From Altererythrobacter sp. C41 (GTDB lineage Bacteria > Pseudomonadota > Alphaproteobacteria > Sphingomonadales > Sphingomonadaceae): a stretch of DNA of 64,000 nucleotides. Numbering within the stretch: the stretch's first letter is position 1; the number at the start of each line of letters is the position of its first letter. Location: positions 1 to 64,000 of the forward strand of contig NZ_JAEVFE010000005.1 in assembly GCF_016803135.1 (NCBI RefSeq). The letters run 5' to 3'. The translations under genes and the position numbers were made by a program. The notes below the pieces were generated by a model. It was not told the origin of the DNA. It did not search any database and saw only the letters and a list, made by a program, of their open reading frames with translations. Below, piece by piece: positions 1 to 8,675 of this stretch.

Positions 1-57
1 AAAAGCAATGGCCTGCTCCGCTACGCCCTACGGGCTCCGCTGCGCAGCCCATTGCTT
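1..57. repeat. Imperfect inverted repeat
   Basis: AAGCAATGG at 3-11 is the reverse complement of CCATTGCTT at 49-57, and GCCC-tac-GGGC forms a small hairpin at the centre. The whole stretch folds as one long imperfect hairpin. It lies just beyond the broken end of the recombinase remnant and may be a palindromic repeat element or part of the sequence that replaced the recombinase 3' end. Confidence 0.45.
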
Positions 58-96
58 CAACCGCGCTCATGCGCAAAACAACCGCCCGGCTCTAAT

Positions 97-117
97 CCCA
101 GCTGGAGGAAAGCTGGG
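97..117. terminator. Short hairpin beside recombinase remnant
   Basis: CCCAGCT (97-103) pairs with AGCTGGG (111-117). The words resemble the arms of the repeat at 9423-9503 (CCCAGC...GCTGGG), so this may be a degenerate copy of that repeat rather than a functional terminator. No T-run follows. Confidence 0.3.
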
Positions 118-119
118 GG

Positions 120-1046
120 TCACGTCAGCGGCGATCCATCTCGTACGCTGAGTATGACGAAAGGGGTCTTCTTGGCCGCCTTCGCCATGTTGGGATTTCG
201 CCTGAGTTCTCGAACCCAAAGCTCGTACGTTGACGCCATCGTCCTGCTGATTGGCAACAATCTCGATCTCGTCTTCACGCTCGGCAATTCGACGCGTGGA
301 TCCAACGGATCATTGGGAGTAAAAGTCACATGGAATGTGGACCGAGGTCCAATCGTAACGTGACTTCCTTTAAGCGTCAGTACCTCCGCCTTTCTAATCC
401 CTAATTCGTAGTAGGCGAGAATGATCAGGAAGTTTCGTAGCTGTGTTCGCTTCTAAAATGGATTGAGAGGCGATCCCGGACGAACTATTTCGAATAACCG
501 CTTGCACTGCTCTTCAGTTAGGCTCCCCCGGGGCTTAGATACACTTCTGCCTCTCAATGAATTCAGTTGCTCGACAGTCGCGGCAAGCCTCATGTTGATG
601 TGCTCGGCCCTTGGGTCGTCTAGAGCCGTGGCCGACACAATTTTCCCAATCCGCCAATTGATGTAGTGAATCAGGCTGTCGATCCTGGACGCTTGCGTCG
701 CCCCAACGACCGACAGCGGGAGTTCGCCCTCTTTCCCGCGTCGGCCGCTCAGCCACAGAGCGTCAGCGAGACTGGTAGTCTCATTGCTGTCGAGGAGACG
801 GCCTGTTCCGAACCTTTCATCAAGATCAATGCGCTGCTGGTCCGCCCAAGCGTGAAGCATCGCGATCGCATCAATTGACTTTTTTGTGGTGCCAATGGGC
901 TTCGCGCGATGGTGAGCGAGACTATAGTCGCACGCCATGCCATTGGGCAGTCCGGTCGACAGGCTTATGAGCAGGGGCAACCGCTCCCCGCCCTTGAGGA
1001 TTATTGTCTCAACACGAAAGTTTCTAGGTATCACTCTTCGCTCCAC
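120..1046 (-). pseudogene. Tyrosine recombinase (integrase) remnant
   Basis: Reading leftward from 1046, a 197-residue N-terminal part (DNA-binding domain of a phage-type integrase) ends ...SPLNPF at an amber codon (453-455). The same frame then continues without a shift as KRTQLRNFLIILAYYELGIR..., which is the start of the catalytic domain with the first catalytic Arg (GIRKAE) and the beta-hairpin Lys (SVKTRSR). The frame closes at 120, before the HxxR, H/W and Tyr boxes, so no active recombinase can be made even with read-through. Base composition is visibly less GC-rich than the neighbouring ssb. I read it as a decayed, horizontally acquired integrase. The alternative is a split protein, which is unlikely because the active-site tyrosine is missing. 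Confidence 0.75.
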
Positions 1047-1275
1047 TCGGTCTTGAGTGGTTTTAGGAAGAGAGGATCATTTGTGCCAAATGAGCCAAGG
1101 CCGACCCGATTGGGACGGCCTCAGATGGCTGACGGTTACGCTTCCAGATACCCGGTTTCAGCTGGGCAGCAACCAAACGAATAGTTACAGCCGTGTAGCT
1201 GCATCAGCCAGGCTCAAAGCGAGGAGTTCTGCTCCTTGAAGCAACACAGCAGCAGTTACACCGCGTTACCCCAGG

Positions 1276-1809
1276 TTAGAACGGAATGTCGTCGTCCAGA
1301 TCGTCGAAGTTCGAGCCGCCGCGCGAGCCGCCGCCCGAACCCTGGCCTCCGCCACCCTGATTCCAGCCGCCGTCGTTGTTGCCGCCCGAAGAGCCGCCGC
1401 CGCGGTCCCAGCCGCCACCGCCGCCGCTGCGCTGGCCGCCACCGCCGCCCGCGCCCGGCGCGCCGTCGAGCATGGTCAGCGTGCCGTTGAAGCCGCGCAG
1501 CACGATCTCGGTCGAATAGCGGTCCTGCCCGTTCTGGTCCTGCCACTTGCGCGTCTGGAGCTGGCCCTCGATGTAGACCTTGCTCCCCTTGCGCAGGTAG
1601 TTCTTGGCGACGTTGATCAGCCCTTCGGAGAAGATCGCCACGCTGTGCCACTCGGTCCGCTCCTGCCGCTCGCCGGTGTTGCGGTCCTTCCACTGCTCGC
1701 TGGTCGCGATGCGCAGGTTGCACACCGCGCCGCCGTTCTGGAACTCGCGCACTTCGGGATCGGCGCCGAGATTGCCGATGAGCATGACTTTGTTGAGGCT
1801 GCCGGCCAT
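1276..1809 (-). CDS. ssb: Single-stranded DNA-binding protein
   Basis: 177 residues. The OB-fold occupies about residues 1-110 ([20 protein letters not shown]..., then [14 protein letters not shown] and [23 protein letters not shown]). A Gly/Gln-rich disordered linker follows, and the acidic tip DDLDDDIPF binds replication and repair partners. It coats ssDNA during replication, repair and recombination. The start at 1809 is chosen because MAGSLNKV is the usual N-terminus and GAGGAAAG lies at the right distance upstream; a longer in-frame start at 1887 would add an unconserved 26-residue tail. Confidence 0.97.
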   Translation of the reverse strand: MAGSLNKVMLIGNLGADPEVREFQNGGAVCNLRIATSEQWKDRNTGERQERTEWHSVAIFSEGLINVAKNYLRKGSKVYIEGQLQTRKWQDQNGQDRYSTEIVLRGFNGTLTMLDGAPGAGGGGGQRSGGGGGWDRGGGSSGGNNDGGWNQGGGGQGSGGGSRGGSNFDDLDDDIPF

Positions 1810-1914
1810 GGATTCGCTTTCCTCTTTCGGGTGTGGCGAACGGCTTAACCAATGGGTCGAGGGGGCGCTACCCCGGGACGGGGCCAATCCTGAGGATATT
1901 TTCGCCCGCGGCCA

Positions 1915-3771
1915 CTACAGCCCCAGGGCGACCGCGATCCAGTAGGTCAGCCCCGCGAAGACATAGGCGAGCGCGAACAGGTAGCCGACCATGAACGCCG
2001 GCCATTTCCACCCGTTTGTCTCACGCCGCGCCACCGCGATGGTCGAGAGGCACTGCGGCGCGAACACGAACCAGGCGAGGAACGCGAGCGCCGTCGGCAG
2101 GCTCCAGCGCGCGGCAACCTCGTGCTCGAGCGCAAGCGCGGTCTGCTCTTCGTCCTCCGAGGCGACGGCATACGTCGTCGCGAGCGAGGACACGGCGACC
2201 TCGCGCGCGGCCATAGCCGGCACCAGCGCGAGCGCCATCTCGCGGTTGAACCCGATGGGCTCGACCACCGTGTGCACGCCGTCGGCGACCATGCCGGCGA
2301 ACGAGGCGTCGATCTGGCTTTCGCCCGGGTCGGCCTTGGGGAAGCTCAGCAGCACCCACAGCGCGATCGTAGCGGCGAAGATGATCGTGCCCGCACGGCG
2401 CAGGAAGATCCATGCCCGCTGCCACAAGCCGATCGCCAGATCGCGCAGGCGCGGCATCTGGTAGCGCGGCATTTCCATGATGAAGCCGCTCGCCGCCCCC
2501 TGCGTCACCGTGCGGCGCAGCAGCAGCGCGGCCGCCATCGCACCGATGATCCCGGCGACATAGAGCGCGAACAGCACCAGGCCCTGCAGCCCGATGCCCC
2601 CGCCGACCGTCGTCTGCGGAATGACCGCGGCGATGATCAGCGCATAGACCGGCAGCCGGGCGGAGCAGGTCATCAGCGGCGCGATCAGGATCGTCGTCAG
2701 CCGGTCCTTCGGATCGGCGATGCTGCGCGTCGCCATGATCCCGGGAATCGCGCAGGCGAAGCTGGAGAGCAGCGGAATGAAGCTCTTCCCCGAGAGGCCG
2801 ACGCCGGCCATCATCCGGTCCATGATGAAGGCCGCGCGCGCCATGTAGCCGCTCGCTTCCATCACCAGGATGAAGGCGAACAGGATCACGATCTGCGGCA
2901 GGAAGACGACCACCGAGCCGACGCCCGCGAGGATGCCCTGGGTCACGAGGTCGCGCAGGAAACCGCCGGGGAAGGTCGCCAGGACCCAGTCGGAGATCGC
3001 CGTCACCGCGGCCTCGAGCCCGTCGGCGAACGGCGTCGCCCAGGCGAACACCGCCTGGAACATGACGAACAGGATCGCGAACAGGATCACCGGCCCGATC
3101 CACGGATGGAGCAGGACCCGGTCGACCTGCGCATGGATGCGATGTTCCACCGATTCGGAAACGGTCGCCGCCTTCGCCACCGTCCGCGCGGTCTGCCGCC
3201 GCTCGGACAGGGTCGGCGCGGATCGCGGACTGGCCGGAGACGCATGGGCCGCCGCACGCGCTTCGGCCTGCTCGATCGCCGCGGCGAGTTCGGTCAGCCC
3301 CTTGCGCCGCACCGCGACGGTCGGGATCACCGGGACGCCGAGCGCCTTCTCGAGCGCCGCGGGGTCGAGCGTCAGCCCGTCGCGCTCGGCGAGGTCGAGC
3401 ATGTTGAGCGCGACCACCGTCGGCCGGCCCAGCGCGATCACTTCCTGCGCGAACACGAGGTGCTGTTCGAGATTAGCGGCGTCGAGCACCAGGACCAGCA
3501 CTTCGGGCAGGGCTTCGCCGGGAAACTCGCCGTGGATGACCTTGCGGGTCACTTCCTCGTCCGGGCTCGCCGCGTCGAAGGAATAGCTGCCCGGCAGGTC
3601 GATCAGTTCGACCGGCGCGCCCGAGGGCAGGATCAGGCGGCCCGCCTTGCGCTCCACCGTGACGCCCGGATAGTTGGCGATCTTCTGCCGCGCGCCCGTG
3701 AGCGCGTTGAACAGCGCGCTCTTGCCCGAATTGGGATTGCCGACCAGGGCGGCCCTGCGCTGGCGGCTCAT
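1915..3771 (-). CDS. feoB: Ferrous iron transporter FeoB
   Basis: 618-residue inner-membrane Fe(II) transporter. The N-terminal G domain has the P-loop GNPNSGKSALFN (about residues 11-22) and the switch/G3 region DLPGSYS. An Ala/Ser/Pro-rich linker (about 170-195) leads to the hydrophobic gate domains, with many membrane segments from about residue 215 to the end. It is shorter than E. coli FeoB (about 770), as is common in alphaproteobacteria. It overlaps feoA by 4 nt (ATGA), so the two are translationally coupled. No feoC is seen. Expression is probably iron-controlled through the Fur-like box upstream of feoA. Confidence 0.96.
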   Translation of the reverse strand: MSRQRRAALVGNPNSGKSALFNALTGARQKIANYPGVTVERKAGRLILPSGAPVELIDLPGSYSFDAASPDEEVTRKVIHGEFPGEALPEVLVLVLDAANLEQHLVFAQEVIALGRPTVVALNMLDLAERDGLTLDPAALEKALGVPVIPTVAVRRKGLTELAAAIEQAEARAAAHASPASPRSAPTLSERRQTARTVAKAATVSESVEHRIHAQVDRVLLHPWIGPVILFAILFVMFQAVFAWATPFADGLEAAVTAISDWVLATFPGGFLRDLVTQGILAGVGSVVVFLPQIVILFAFILVMEASGYMARAAFIMDRMMAGVGLSGKSFIPLLSSFACAIPGIMATRSIADPKDRLTTILIAPLMTCSARLPVYALIIAAVIPQTTVGGGIGLQGLVLFALYVAGIIGAMAAALLLRRTVTQGAASGFIMEMPRYQMPRLRDLAIGLWQRAWIFLRRAGTIIFAATIALWVLLSFPKADPGESQIDASFAGMVADGVHTVVEPIGFNREMALALVPAMAAREVAVSSLATTYAVASEDEEQTALALEHEVAARWSLPTALAFLAWFVFAPQCLSTIAVARRETNGWKWPAFMVGYLFALAYVFAGLTYWIAVALGL

Positions 3772-4007
3772 ATCGCTTCGACCTTCATCGCCGCGGCATG
3801 GACGCGGCGCACCGCCACGGTCATGCGCCCGACGGTCACCGCAAGGGGATCGACTCCGCCGAACACGCCGCGATGCTCGACGGCGACGTGCGCGCCTTCG
3901 TCGAGGCCCATGGCGCGCAGGCGCTTGGCATCTTCGGGGGCAAGGAGGGCCCAGTCGACCGCAAGGACGGTCGCCCGTTGGCCGCGAACGAGCTGGTCGA
4001 GTGTCAT
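3768..4007 (-). CDS. feoA: Ferrous iron transport protein FeoA
   Basis: 79 residues starting MTLDQLVRGQ. A small SH3-like cytosolic protein with the family pattern LRAMGLDEGAHVAVEHRGVFGG and a C-terminal beta strand (GRMTVAVRR). It supports FeoB-mediated Fe(II) uptake. The start at 4007 is preferred over a longer in-frame start at 4043, because the extra residues are not FeoA-like and would run into the regulatory site. First gene of feoAB. Confidence 0.92.
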   Translation of the reverse strand: MTLDQLVRGQRATVLAVDWALLAPEDAKRLRAMGLDEGAHVAVEHRGVFGGVDPLAVTVGRMTVAVRRVHAAAMKVEAI

Positions 4008-4037
4008 GCCATGCCCGCTATGGGATGCGCACCTGAT

Positions 4038-4055
4038 TTGCAACTGATTATCAAT
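4038..4055. promoter_or_regulatory. Fur-like box upstream of feoAB
   Basis: TTGCAACTGATTATCAAT lies 31-48 nt upstream of the feoA ATG, in the short gap after the COQ9 gene. It matches TTGCAAATGACTATCATT at 51268-51285, upstream of another iron-uptake operon, at 15 of 18 positions. Both resemble Fur-family operators (TGCAAnTGAnTATCA). Regulation by Fur (or Irr) is inferred from position and resemblance. Confidence 0.65.
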
Positions 4056-4067
4056 AGAGCCTTTGGA

Positions 4068-4727
4068 CTAGCGCGCCGGATAGCGCAGCCGCCCGAGGAA
4101 TCGCGCCACGTTGAACCCCTCGCGCCCGCTGCCGAGAAGCTGCGCCTTGGCCTTCTCGAACCGCATCACGCCGTCGATTCGCCGGTCGAGGAAGGCGCGC
4201 GTCTCCGCCTTGCCCTCGCTCTCGTCGTCGACGAACACGGTCACCGTCGCGCCGTAGATCGAAGCGAGCAGCGCGCGCTTGGTATAGTGGTTGTAATCGG
4301 TCGCCGTGTCGCCCGCGAGCCGCCACATGACGTCGGCGCTGCGCCAGCCGAGCTTGAGACTGCGCGCCGCGTTCTGCGGCATGGCCATGATCGACAGCGC
4401 GCGCCGCAGCGCCTCCTCGCGCCCGAGCATGGCATCGAGCCGCGCCTGCACCAGCCCTGCGATTCGCGCGCGGATCTTCATGCCCGCGAGCCGTTCGGGC
4501 GGCAGCGCCGCGGCCATCGCCGCATCGACCGATTCGAACCATGCGGCGATCATGTCCATTGCCCCGCCCGGATAGGCGAGCGCGGCGACGTCGGGGTCGA
4601 CGCCTTCGATCTCCGCCGCCACGCGCACGGCCTCGTGGGTCCAGCCGTCGAAGATCGCCGAGTCGGCGACCGCGGGGGCGAGCGAGAGCCGCAATTCGTC
4701 GAGCGTCAGGTCGGCGGAAAGGGCCAT
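4068..4727 (-). CDS. COQ9 family protein (ubiquinone biosynthesis)
   Basis: 219 residues. TetR-like N-terminal helices, then the COQ9 core with W...AGDTATDYNHYTKRALLASIYGATVTVFVDDESEG, the diagnostic block of this family. Homologues bind lipids and assist ubiquinone biosynthesis. The start at 4727 (MALSADLTLDELR) is chosen because it abuts the upstream ankyrin gene with a 1-nt gap; a longer in-frame start would run back through that gene. Same operon as the ankyrin protein. Confidence 0.9.
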   Translation of the reverse strand: MALSADLTLDELRLSLAPAVADSAIFDGWTHEAVRVAAEIEGVDPDVAALAYPGGAMDMIAAWFESVDAAMAAALPPERLAGMKIRARIAGLVQARLDAMLGREEALRRALSIMAMPQNAARSLKLGWRSADVMWRLAGDTATDYNHYTKRALLASIYGATVTVFVDDESEGKAETRAFLDRRIDGVMRFEKAKAQLLGSGREGFNVARFLGRLRYPAR

Positions 4728-4728
4728 G

Positions 4729-5343
4729 TCAGAGCTTCGGCCCGTAGCTCGCGCCGCTGGTCGCCTTCTTCTCGTCGGCCGCGGCGATGGCTTCGGCAAT
4801 GCGGGTGTCGGAGCCGAGCAGTTCGGCATAGTCGCGCGCGGAGCGCCCCGAATTGTCGGTCCGGTCCGGATTGGCGCCCTTGTCCAGCAGGAGCCGGATC
4901 ATCGCCATGTCGCGCCGGTGGATCGCCGCGATCAGGGGCGTCTCGCCGGTCGCGCTGGTCACATCGATATGGGCGCCGGCCTCGATCAGTTCCTTCGCCC
5001 CTTCGACGAGGCCCAGCCGCACCGCGATCGACAGCGGAGTGTTGCCGGCCTTGTCGCGCACGTTGGGATTGGCGCCCTTGGCGGTCAGGAAGCGGATCCA
5101 CACCGGGTCGCGCCGCTCGGTCACGATGTGCAGCGCGGTCTGGCCCGTGGAGATGTCGCGGGCGTTGACCACGACCGCACCCGGCTGGCTGAGCGCTTCG
5201 GTCACCTTGGTGCCGTCGCGATCGCGCACGGCTTCCAGGAACTCGTATCCTTCCGACATCATCTGGGCGGCGGCGGGCGCGGCCGCGATCGCGGCTGCCA
5301 GTCCGATCGCCAGGGTCGCCTTGCGCAGAACGGCGCGGGCCAT
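4729..5343 (-). CDS. Exported ankyrin-repeat protein
   Basis: 204 residues. Signal peptide MARAVLRKATLAIGLAAAIAAAPAAAQ, then four or so ankyrin repeats, for example GQTALHIVTERRDPVWIRFLTAKGANPN, GNTPLSIAVRLGLVEGAKELIEAGAHID and GETPLIAAIHRRDMAMIRLLLDKGANPD. Likely a periplasmic protein-protein interaction module with unknown partner. First gene of a two-gene unit with COQ9, one nucleotide apart. Confidence 0.88.
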   Translation of the reverse strand: MARAVLRKATLAIGLAAAIAAAPAAAQMMSEGYEFLEAVRDRDGTKVTEALSQPGAVVVNARDISTGQTALHIVTERRDPVWIRFLTAKGANPNVRDKAGNTPLSIAVRLGLVEGAKELIEAGAHIDVTSATGETPLIAAIHRRDMAMIRLLLDKGANPDRTDNSGRSARDYAELLGSDTRIAEAIAAADEKKATSGASYGPKL

Positions 5344-5431
5344 GTCTTCCCTACCTTTCGTCGTCGTGTCTTGTCGTCGTCGTGTCCGGGGAGCCCTTGC
5401 CGCCCCCTTGCGGAAGCCCGATTAGCAGAGC

Positions 5432-6037
5432 ATGAAGCGCCGCGCCATGCCTCTCCCCCGAACTCTGGTCGCCCTTTCCGCCGCGCTGGCTCTGGCCGCC
5501 TGCGACAGCCAGCCCGCGCTGGACACCGCGCCGCTCTACGGCGCCGCCATCGGCGGTCCCTTCGCGCTGACCGGCGGAGACGGAAAGGTGCACCGCTGGG
5601 CCGACTACGACGGCAAGTGGCGGATCGTCTATTTCGGCTATACCTATTGCCCCGACATCTGCCCCACCGACGTGCAGCGCTTCTCGCAGGGGCTGACGCA
5701 GTTCGAGAAGGCTGAGCCGGAGCTCGGCGCGCAGGTCCAGCCGATCTTCATCACCATCGACCCGGCCCGCGACACGCCCGACGTGGTGGCCGAGTTCGTC
5801 TCCAACTTCCATCCGCGGCTCGTCGGGCTGACCGGCACGCCCGAGCAGATCGAGGCGGTCGCGAAGACTTTCGGCGTCTTCTTCTCGCGCGGTCGGGAGG
5901 GCGAAGGCGGCGCCTACGACATGAACCATTCGAACGTCGTCTATCTTTTCGCGCCCGACGGGTCGCCGGTCGCGATCCTGCCGGCAAGCGAAGGCGCGGA
6001 CGCGATCGCCGCGGAACTGGCGCGATGGGTGCGCTGA
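5432..6037 (+). CDS. SCO1/SenC family copper chaperone lipoprotein
   Basis: 201 residues. The N-terminus MKRRAMPLPRTLVALSAALALAACDSQ is a lipoprotein signal with a lipobox ending at Cys. The thioredoxin-like fold carries the copper-binding motif CPDICPTD (CxxxC) after VYFGYTY, and the conserved C-terminal His in MNHSNVVYLF. SCO proteins metallate the CuA site of cytochrome c oxidase or act as redox proteins in the periplasm. An internal ATG at 5447 is an alternative start. It overlaps the next gene by 13 nt and heads the run toward ribE. Confidence 0.92.
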   Translation: MKRRAMPLPRTLVALSAALALAACDSQPALDTAPLYGAAIGGPFALTGGDGKVHRWADYDGKWRIVYFGYTYCPDICPTDVQRFSQGLTQFEKAEPELGAQVQPIFITIDPARDTPDVVAEFVSNFHPRLVGLTGTPEQIEAVAKTFGVFFSRGREGEGGAYDMNHSNVVYLFAPDGSPVAILPASEGADAIAAELARWVR

Positions 6038-6468
6038 GGGACAGGTTCTGGGAGCGCCCGCTCGCCGAGCTCTCGCGCGAGGAGTGGGAGGCGCTGTGCG
6101 ACGGCTGCGGCCGCTGCTGCCTGCACAAGATCGAGGACGCCGACACCGGCGAGATCGAGGACACCAACGTCGCCTGCAAGCTGCTCGACACGCAGACCGC
6201 GCGCTGCCGCGACTATCGCCACCGCAAGGCCTTCGTGCCCGACTGCCTGCGCCTGACGCTCAAGATCGTCGGCACGGTAAGCTGGCTGCCCGAGACCTGC
6301 GCCTACCGCCGGCGGGCCGCGGACGAGCCTTTGCCCGAATGGCATCCGCTGCTGACCGGCGACCCTGAGAGCGTGATGCGCACCGGCGCCTCGGTCGCGG
6401 GCCGCGTGGTCAGCGAGACCGAGGCGGGGCCGCTCGAGCACCACATCGTCGACTGGAGCCAGGCGTGA
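6025..6468 (+). CDS. YcgN family cysteine cluster protein
   Basis: 147 residues of the UPF0260/YcgN family. The conserved cysteines are in LCDGCGRCCLHKIED (about residues 25-39), NVACKLLDTQTARCRDYRHRK and FVPDCLRLT. They form a zinc- or iron-sulfur-binding cluster of unproven function. It overlaps both neighbours, so it is co-transcribed with the SCO gene and the metallopeptidase. Confidence 0.9.
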   Translation: MGALRDRFWERPLAELSREEWEALCDGCGRCCLHKIEDADTGEIEDTNVACKLLDTQTARCRDYRHRKAFVPDCLRLTLKIVGTVSWLPETCAYRRRAADEPLPEWHPLLTGDPESVMRTGASVAGRVVSETEAGPLEHHIVDWSQA

Positions 6469-7190
6469 TCGACTGGCTGCGGCGCGACGTGCGGGCCGCA
6501 CCGGAGATCGAGCTGGGCGACCGGCGCCTGCCGATCCTCGTCATGCGCCATCCGCGCGCACGCCGCATGGTCCTGCGGCTCGCGCCGGAGGGCGACGCGG
6601 TGCGCGTCACCCTGCCGCGCTGGGGCCGCACGGACGAGGCGATCGCATTCGCGCACGCCCGCCGCGACTGGCTCGCCGCGCAGCTCGACGCCCTGCCCCG
6701 CGCTGCACCGGTCGAGGCCGGCGGAACGCTCGCCTACCGCGGCGAGGAGCTGGCCATCGCTTGGTCGCCCGAGGCTTCGCGCCGCCCCGTCGTGAGCGGG
6801 GGCGCCATCGCGATCGGTGGGCCGGAGCGGCATCTCACCTCCCGCCTCCAGCGCTGGCTGGAGGGCGAGGCGCAGCGGCTGATGGAGTCCGACCTCGCCC
6901 ACTTCTGCGCCGCCGCCGGCGTGCCCGTCCCGGCGCTCCGCCTGTCGCGGGCGAAGCGGCGCTGGGGAAGCTGCGCGAGCGACGGCACGGTGCGGATCAA
7001 CTGGCGGCTGATCATGGCGCCCGATGCGGTGCGCCGCTCGGTGGTCGCGCACGAAGTCGCGCACCTGCTGCACTTCGACCACGGCCCCGCGTTCAAGGCG
7101 GCGCTTGCCCGCATCTACGACGGCGACCTGCCCGCCGCCGACCACTGGCTGAAGGAGCGCGGCCGCACGCTCTACGCCGCATTCGGCTGA
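6465..7190 (+). CDS. YgjP-like metallopeptidase (DUF45, M48-like)
   Basis: 241 residues. The zinc-binding HEVAH motif (VVAHEVAHLLHFDHGPAFKAAL) gives the HExxH pair and a third His in LHFDHGPAF. The typical family block RAKRRWGSCASDGTVRINWRL lies just before. Cytosolic, no signal peptide. A SprT/YgjP-type protease or peptidase is predicted, with unknown substrate. It starts 4 nt inside the previous gene. Confidence 0.9.
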   Translation: MIDWLRRDVRAAPEIELGDRRLPILVMRHPRARRMVLRLAPEGDAVRVTLPRWGRTDEAIAFAHARRDWLAAQLDALPRAAPVEAGGTLAYRGEELAIAWSPEASRRPVVSGGAIAIGGPERHLTSRLQRWLEGEAQRLMESDLAHFCAAAGVPVPALRLSRAKRRWGSCASDGTVRINWRLIMAPDAVRRSVVAHEVAHLLHFDHGPAFKAALARIYDGDLPAADHWLKERGRTLYAAFG

Positions 7191-7230
7191 ACACTGGCGC
7201 TCGGGCGCCGGAACCCTTATCTTGTCCCCC

Positions 7231-7680
7231 ATGCGTTTGATCAGCCGCCTCAACCCGACCGAGGGCATCGGTGACTTCTGGGCCTATATCCGGCGGCCAC
7301 AGCCCTACCGCTGGCCGATCCTCGGGCTGTCGGTCCTGATGACCGGGACCCTGCTCTTCTGGGTCTTCCAGGAGAAGTACTACCTGCCGCCCGAACGGCC
7401 CCAGGTGACCTACATCACCACGTTCGCGCCCGGCCGCACGGACGAGGAGATCATGGCTTCCAACCGTGCGAATCAGGCCCGGCAGGACGCGCTCGCCGCC
7501 GAGCAGGCGGAGCGCGAGGAAATCCGCCGCGAGATCTACCGCACTCTCGGCCGCGCCTCGGGCATGGACGTCGAGAAGATCGAGCGCGAAGCCGCCGAGG
7601 CGCGCGCCCGCGAAGCCGCCGCCGAGGCAGAGAGGCGCGAGGCCCTTATCGGCGATTCCATTGCCGAACGCGCGGAGTGA
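7231..7680 (+). CDS. Single-span membrane protein with coiled coil
   Basis: 149 residues of unknown function. One transmembrane helix (about residues 30-50: WPILGLSVLMTGTLLFWVF) follows a short cytosolic N-terminus. A long charged Ala/Glu/Arg-rich helix (about 85-145) is likely a coiled coil. The ATG at 7231 is preferred to a TTG nine bases upstream. It overlaps the ribD GTG by 4 nt. Confidence 0.75.
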   Translation: MRLISRLNPTEGIGDFWAYIRRPQPYRWPILGLSVLMTGTLLFWVFQEKYYLPPERPQVTYITTFAPGRTDEEIMASNRANQARQDALAAEQAEREEIRREIYRTLGRASGMDVEKIEREAAEARAREAAAEAERREALIGDSIAERAE

Positions 7681-8675
7681 ATCCGCCCGGTGACGCCGCC
7701 TGGCTCGCCGCCGCCGCCCGCCTTGCCGCGCGCGGCCGGCCGCTGAGCCGCCCCAACCCCGCCGTCGGGTGCGTGATCGTCAAGGACGGCAAGGCCGTCG
7801 GCCGCGGCTGGACCCGGCCCGGCGGCCGCCCCCATGCCGAGGCGATCGCGCTCGCCGAAGCGGGCGAGGCGGCGCGCGGCGCCACGCTCTACGTCACGCT
7901 CGAACCCTGCGCGCACCGCTCCGAACGCGGCCCCGCCTGCGCCGATCTGATCGCCGAGGCCGCCCCTGCCCGTGTCGTCATCGGCGTCCGCGATCCGGAC
8001 GAACGCACTCGCGGCCGCGGGATCGAGCGGCTGGCCGCAGCGGGCATCGCGGTCGAGACGCTCGACTGCCCCACGTCGCGCGCCAGCCTCGCCGGATACC
8101 TGACCCGCGCCGAACACGGCCGCCCGCACGTCACGCTCAAGCTCGCGACCTCGCTCGACGGATGCATTGCGACGACGGCGGGCGAGAGCCGCTGGATCAC
8201 CGGCGAGACCGCGCGCGCGCACGTCCATTCGCGCCGCGCCATGGCCGATGCGATCCTCGTCGGCGGCGGCACCTGGCGCGCCGACGCCCCGCATCTCGAC
8301 GTCCGCCTGCCCGGCCTCGAAGGGCGCAGCCCGCGCCGGGTCGTCCTCTCGCGTGAGGTCGAGGACGAAGCGGTCGAGACGATCGCCGCGCCCGAGGAGA
8401 TCGCAGGGCTCGAAGCCGTCCAGTACCTCTACATCGAGGGCGGGGCGCAAGCCGCCGCCGCCTTCCTTGCCGCTGACCTCGTCGACCGGCTCGAGCTCTA
8501 CCGCGCGCCGGTCCTGATCGGCGCCGGCACCCCGGCACTCGGCGACATCGGCCTCGCCTCGCTCGCCGACGCGCATGGTCGCTGGCGCCTTGCCGAGCGG
8601 CGGCAGCTTGGCAGCGACATCTGCGAGGCCTATGAGCGCGCCCGGATAGGGAGCGAACAATGTTCACCGGCATAG
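7677..8675 (+). CDS. ribD: Bifunctional riboflavin deaminase/reductase RibD
   Basis: 332 residues with a GTG start. The N-terminal cytidine-deaminase-like domain has the zinc ligands in PHAEAIAL (HAE) and PCAHRSERGPAC (PCxH...C). The C-terminal reductase domain follows from about residue 140 (KLATSLDGCIATTAGESRWITG, then DAILVGGGTWRADAPHLDVR). It carries out the second and third steps of riboflavin synthesis from GTP. Its end overlaps ribE by 16 nt. Confidence 0.95.
   Translation: MNPPGDAAWLAAAARLAARGRPLSRPNPAVGCVIVKDGKAVGRGWTRPGGRPHAEAIALAEAGEAARGATLYVTLEPCAHRSERGPACADLIAEAAPARVVIGVRDPDERTRGRGIERLAAAGIAVETLDCPTSRASLAGYLTRAEHGRPHVTLKLATSLDGCIATTAGESRWITGETARAHVHSRRAMADAILVGGGTWRADAPHLDVRLPGLEGRSPRRVVLSREVEDEAVETIAAPEEIAGLEAVQYLYIEGGAQAAAAFLAADLVDRLELYRAPVLIGAGTPALGDIGLASLADAHGRWRLAERRQLGSDICEAYERARIGSEQCSPA

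Noticed and set aside
2122-4047. Very long open frame antisense to feoB
   Set aside because: It is the mirror frame of a high-GC gene, with Arg/Gly/His/Asp-rich low-complexity translation and no family features; feoB on the other strand is certain.
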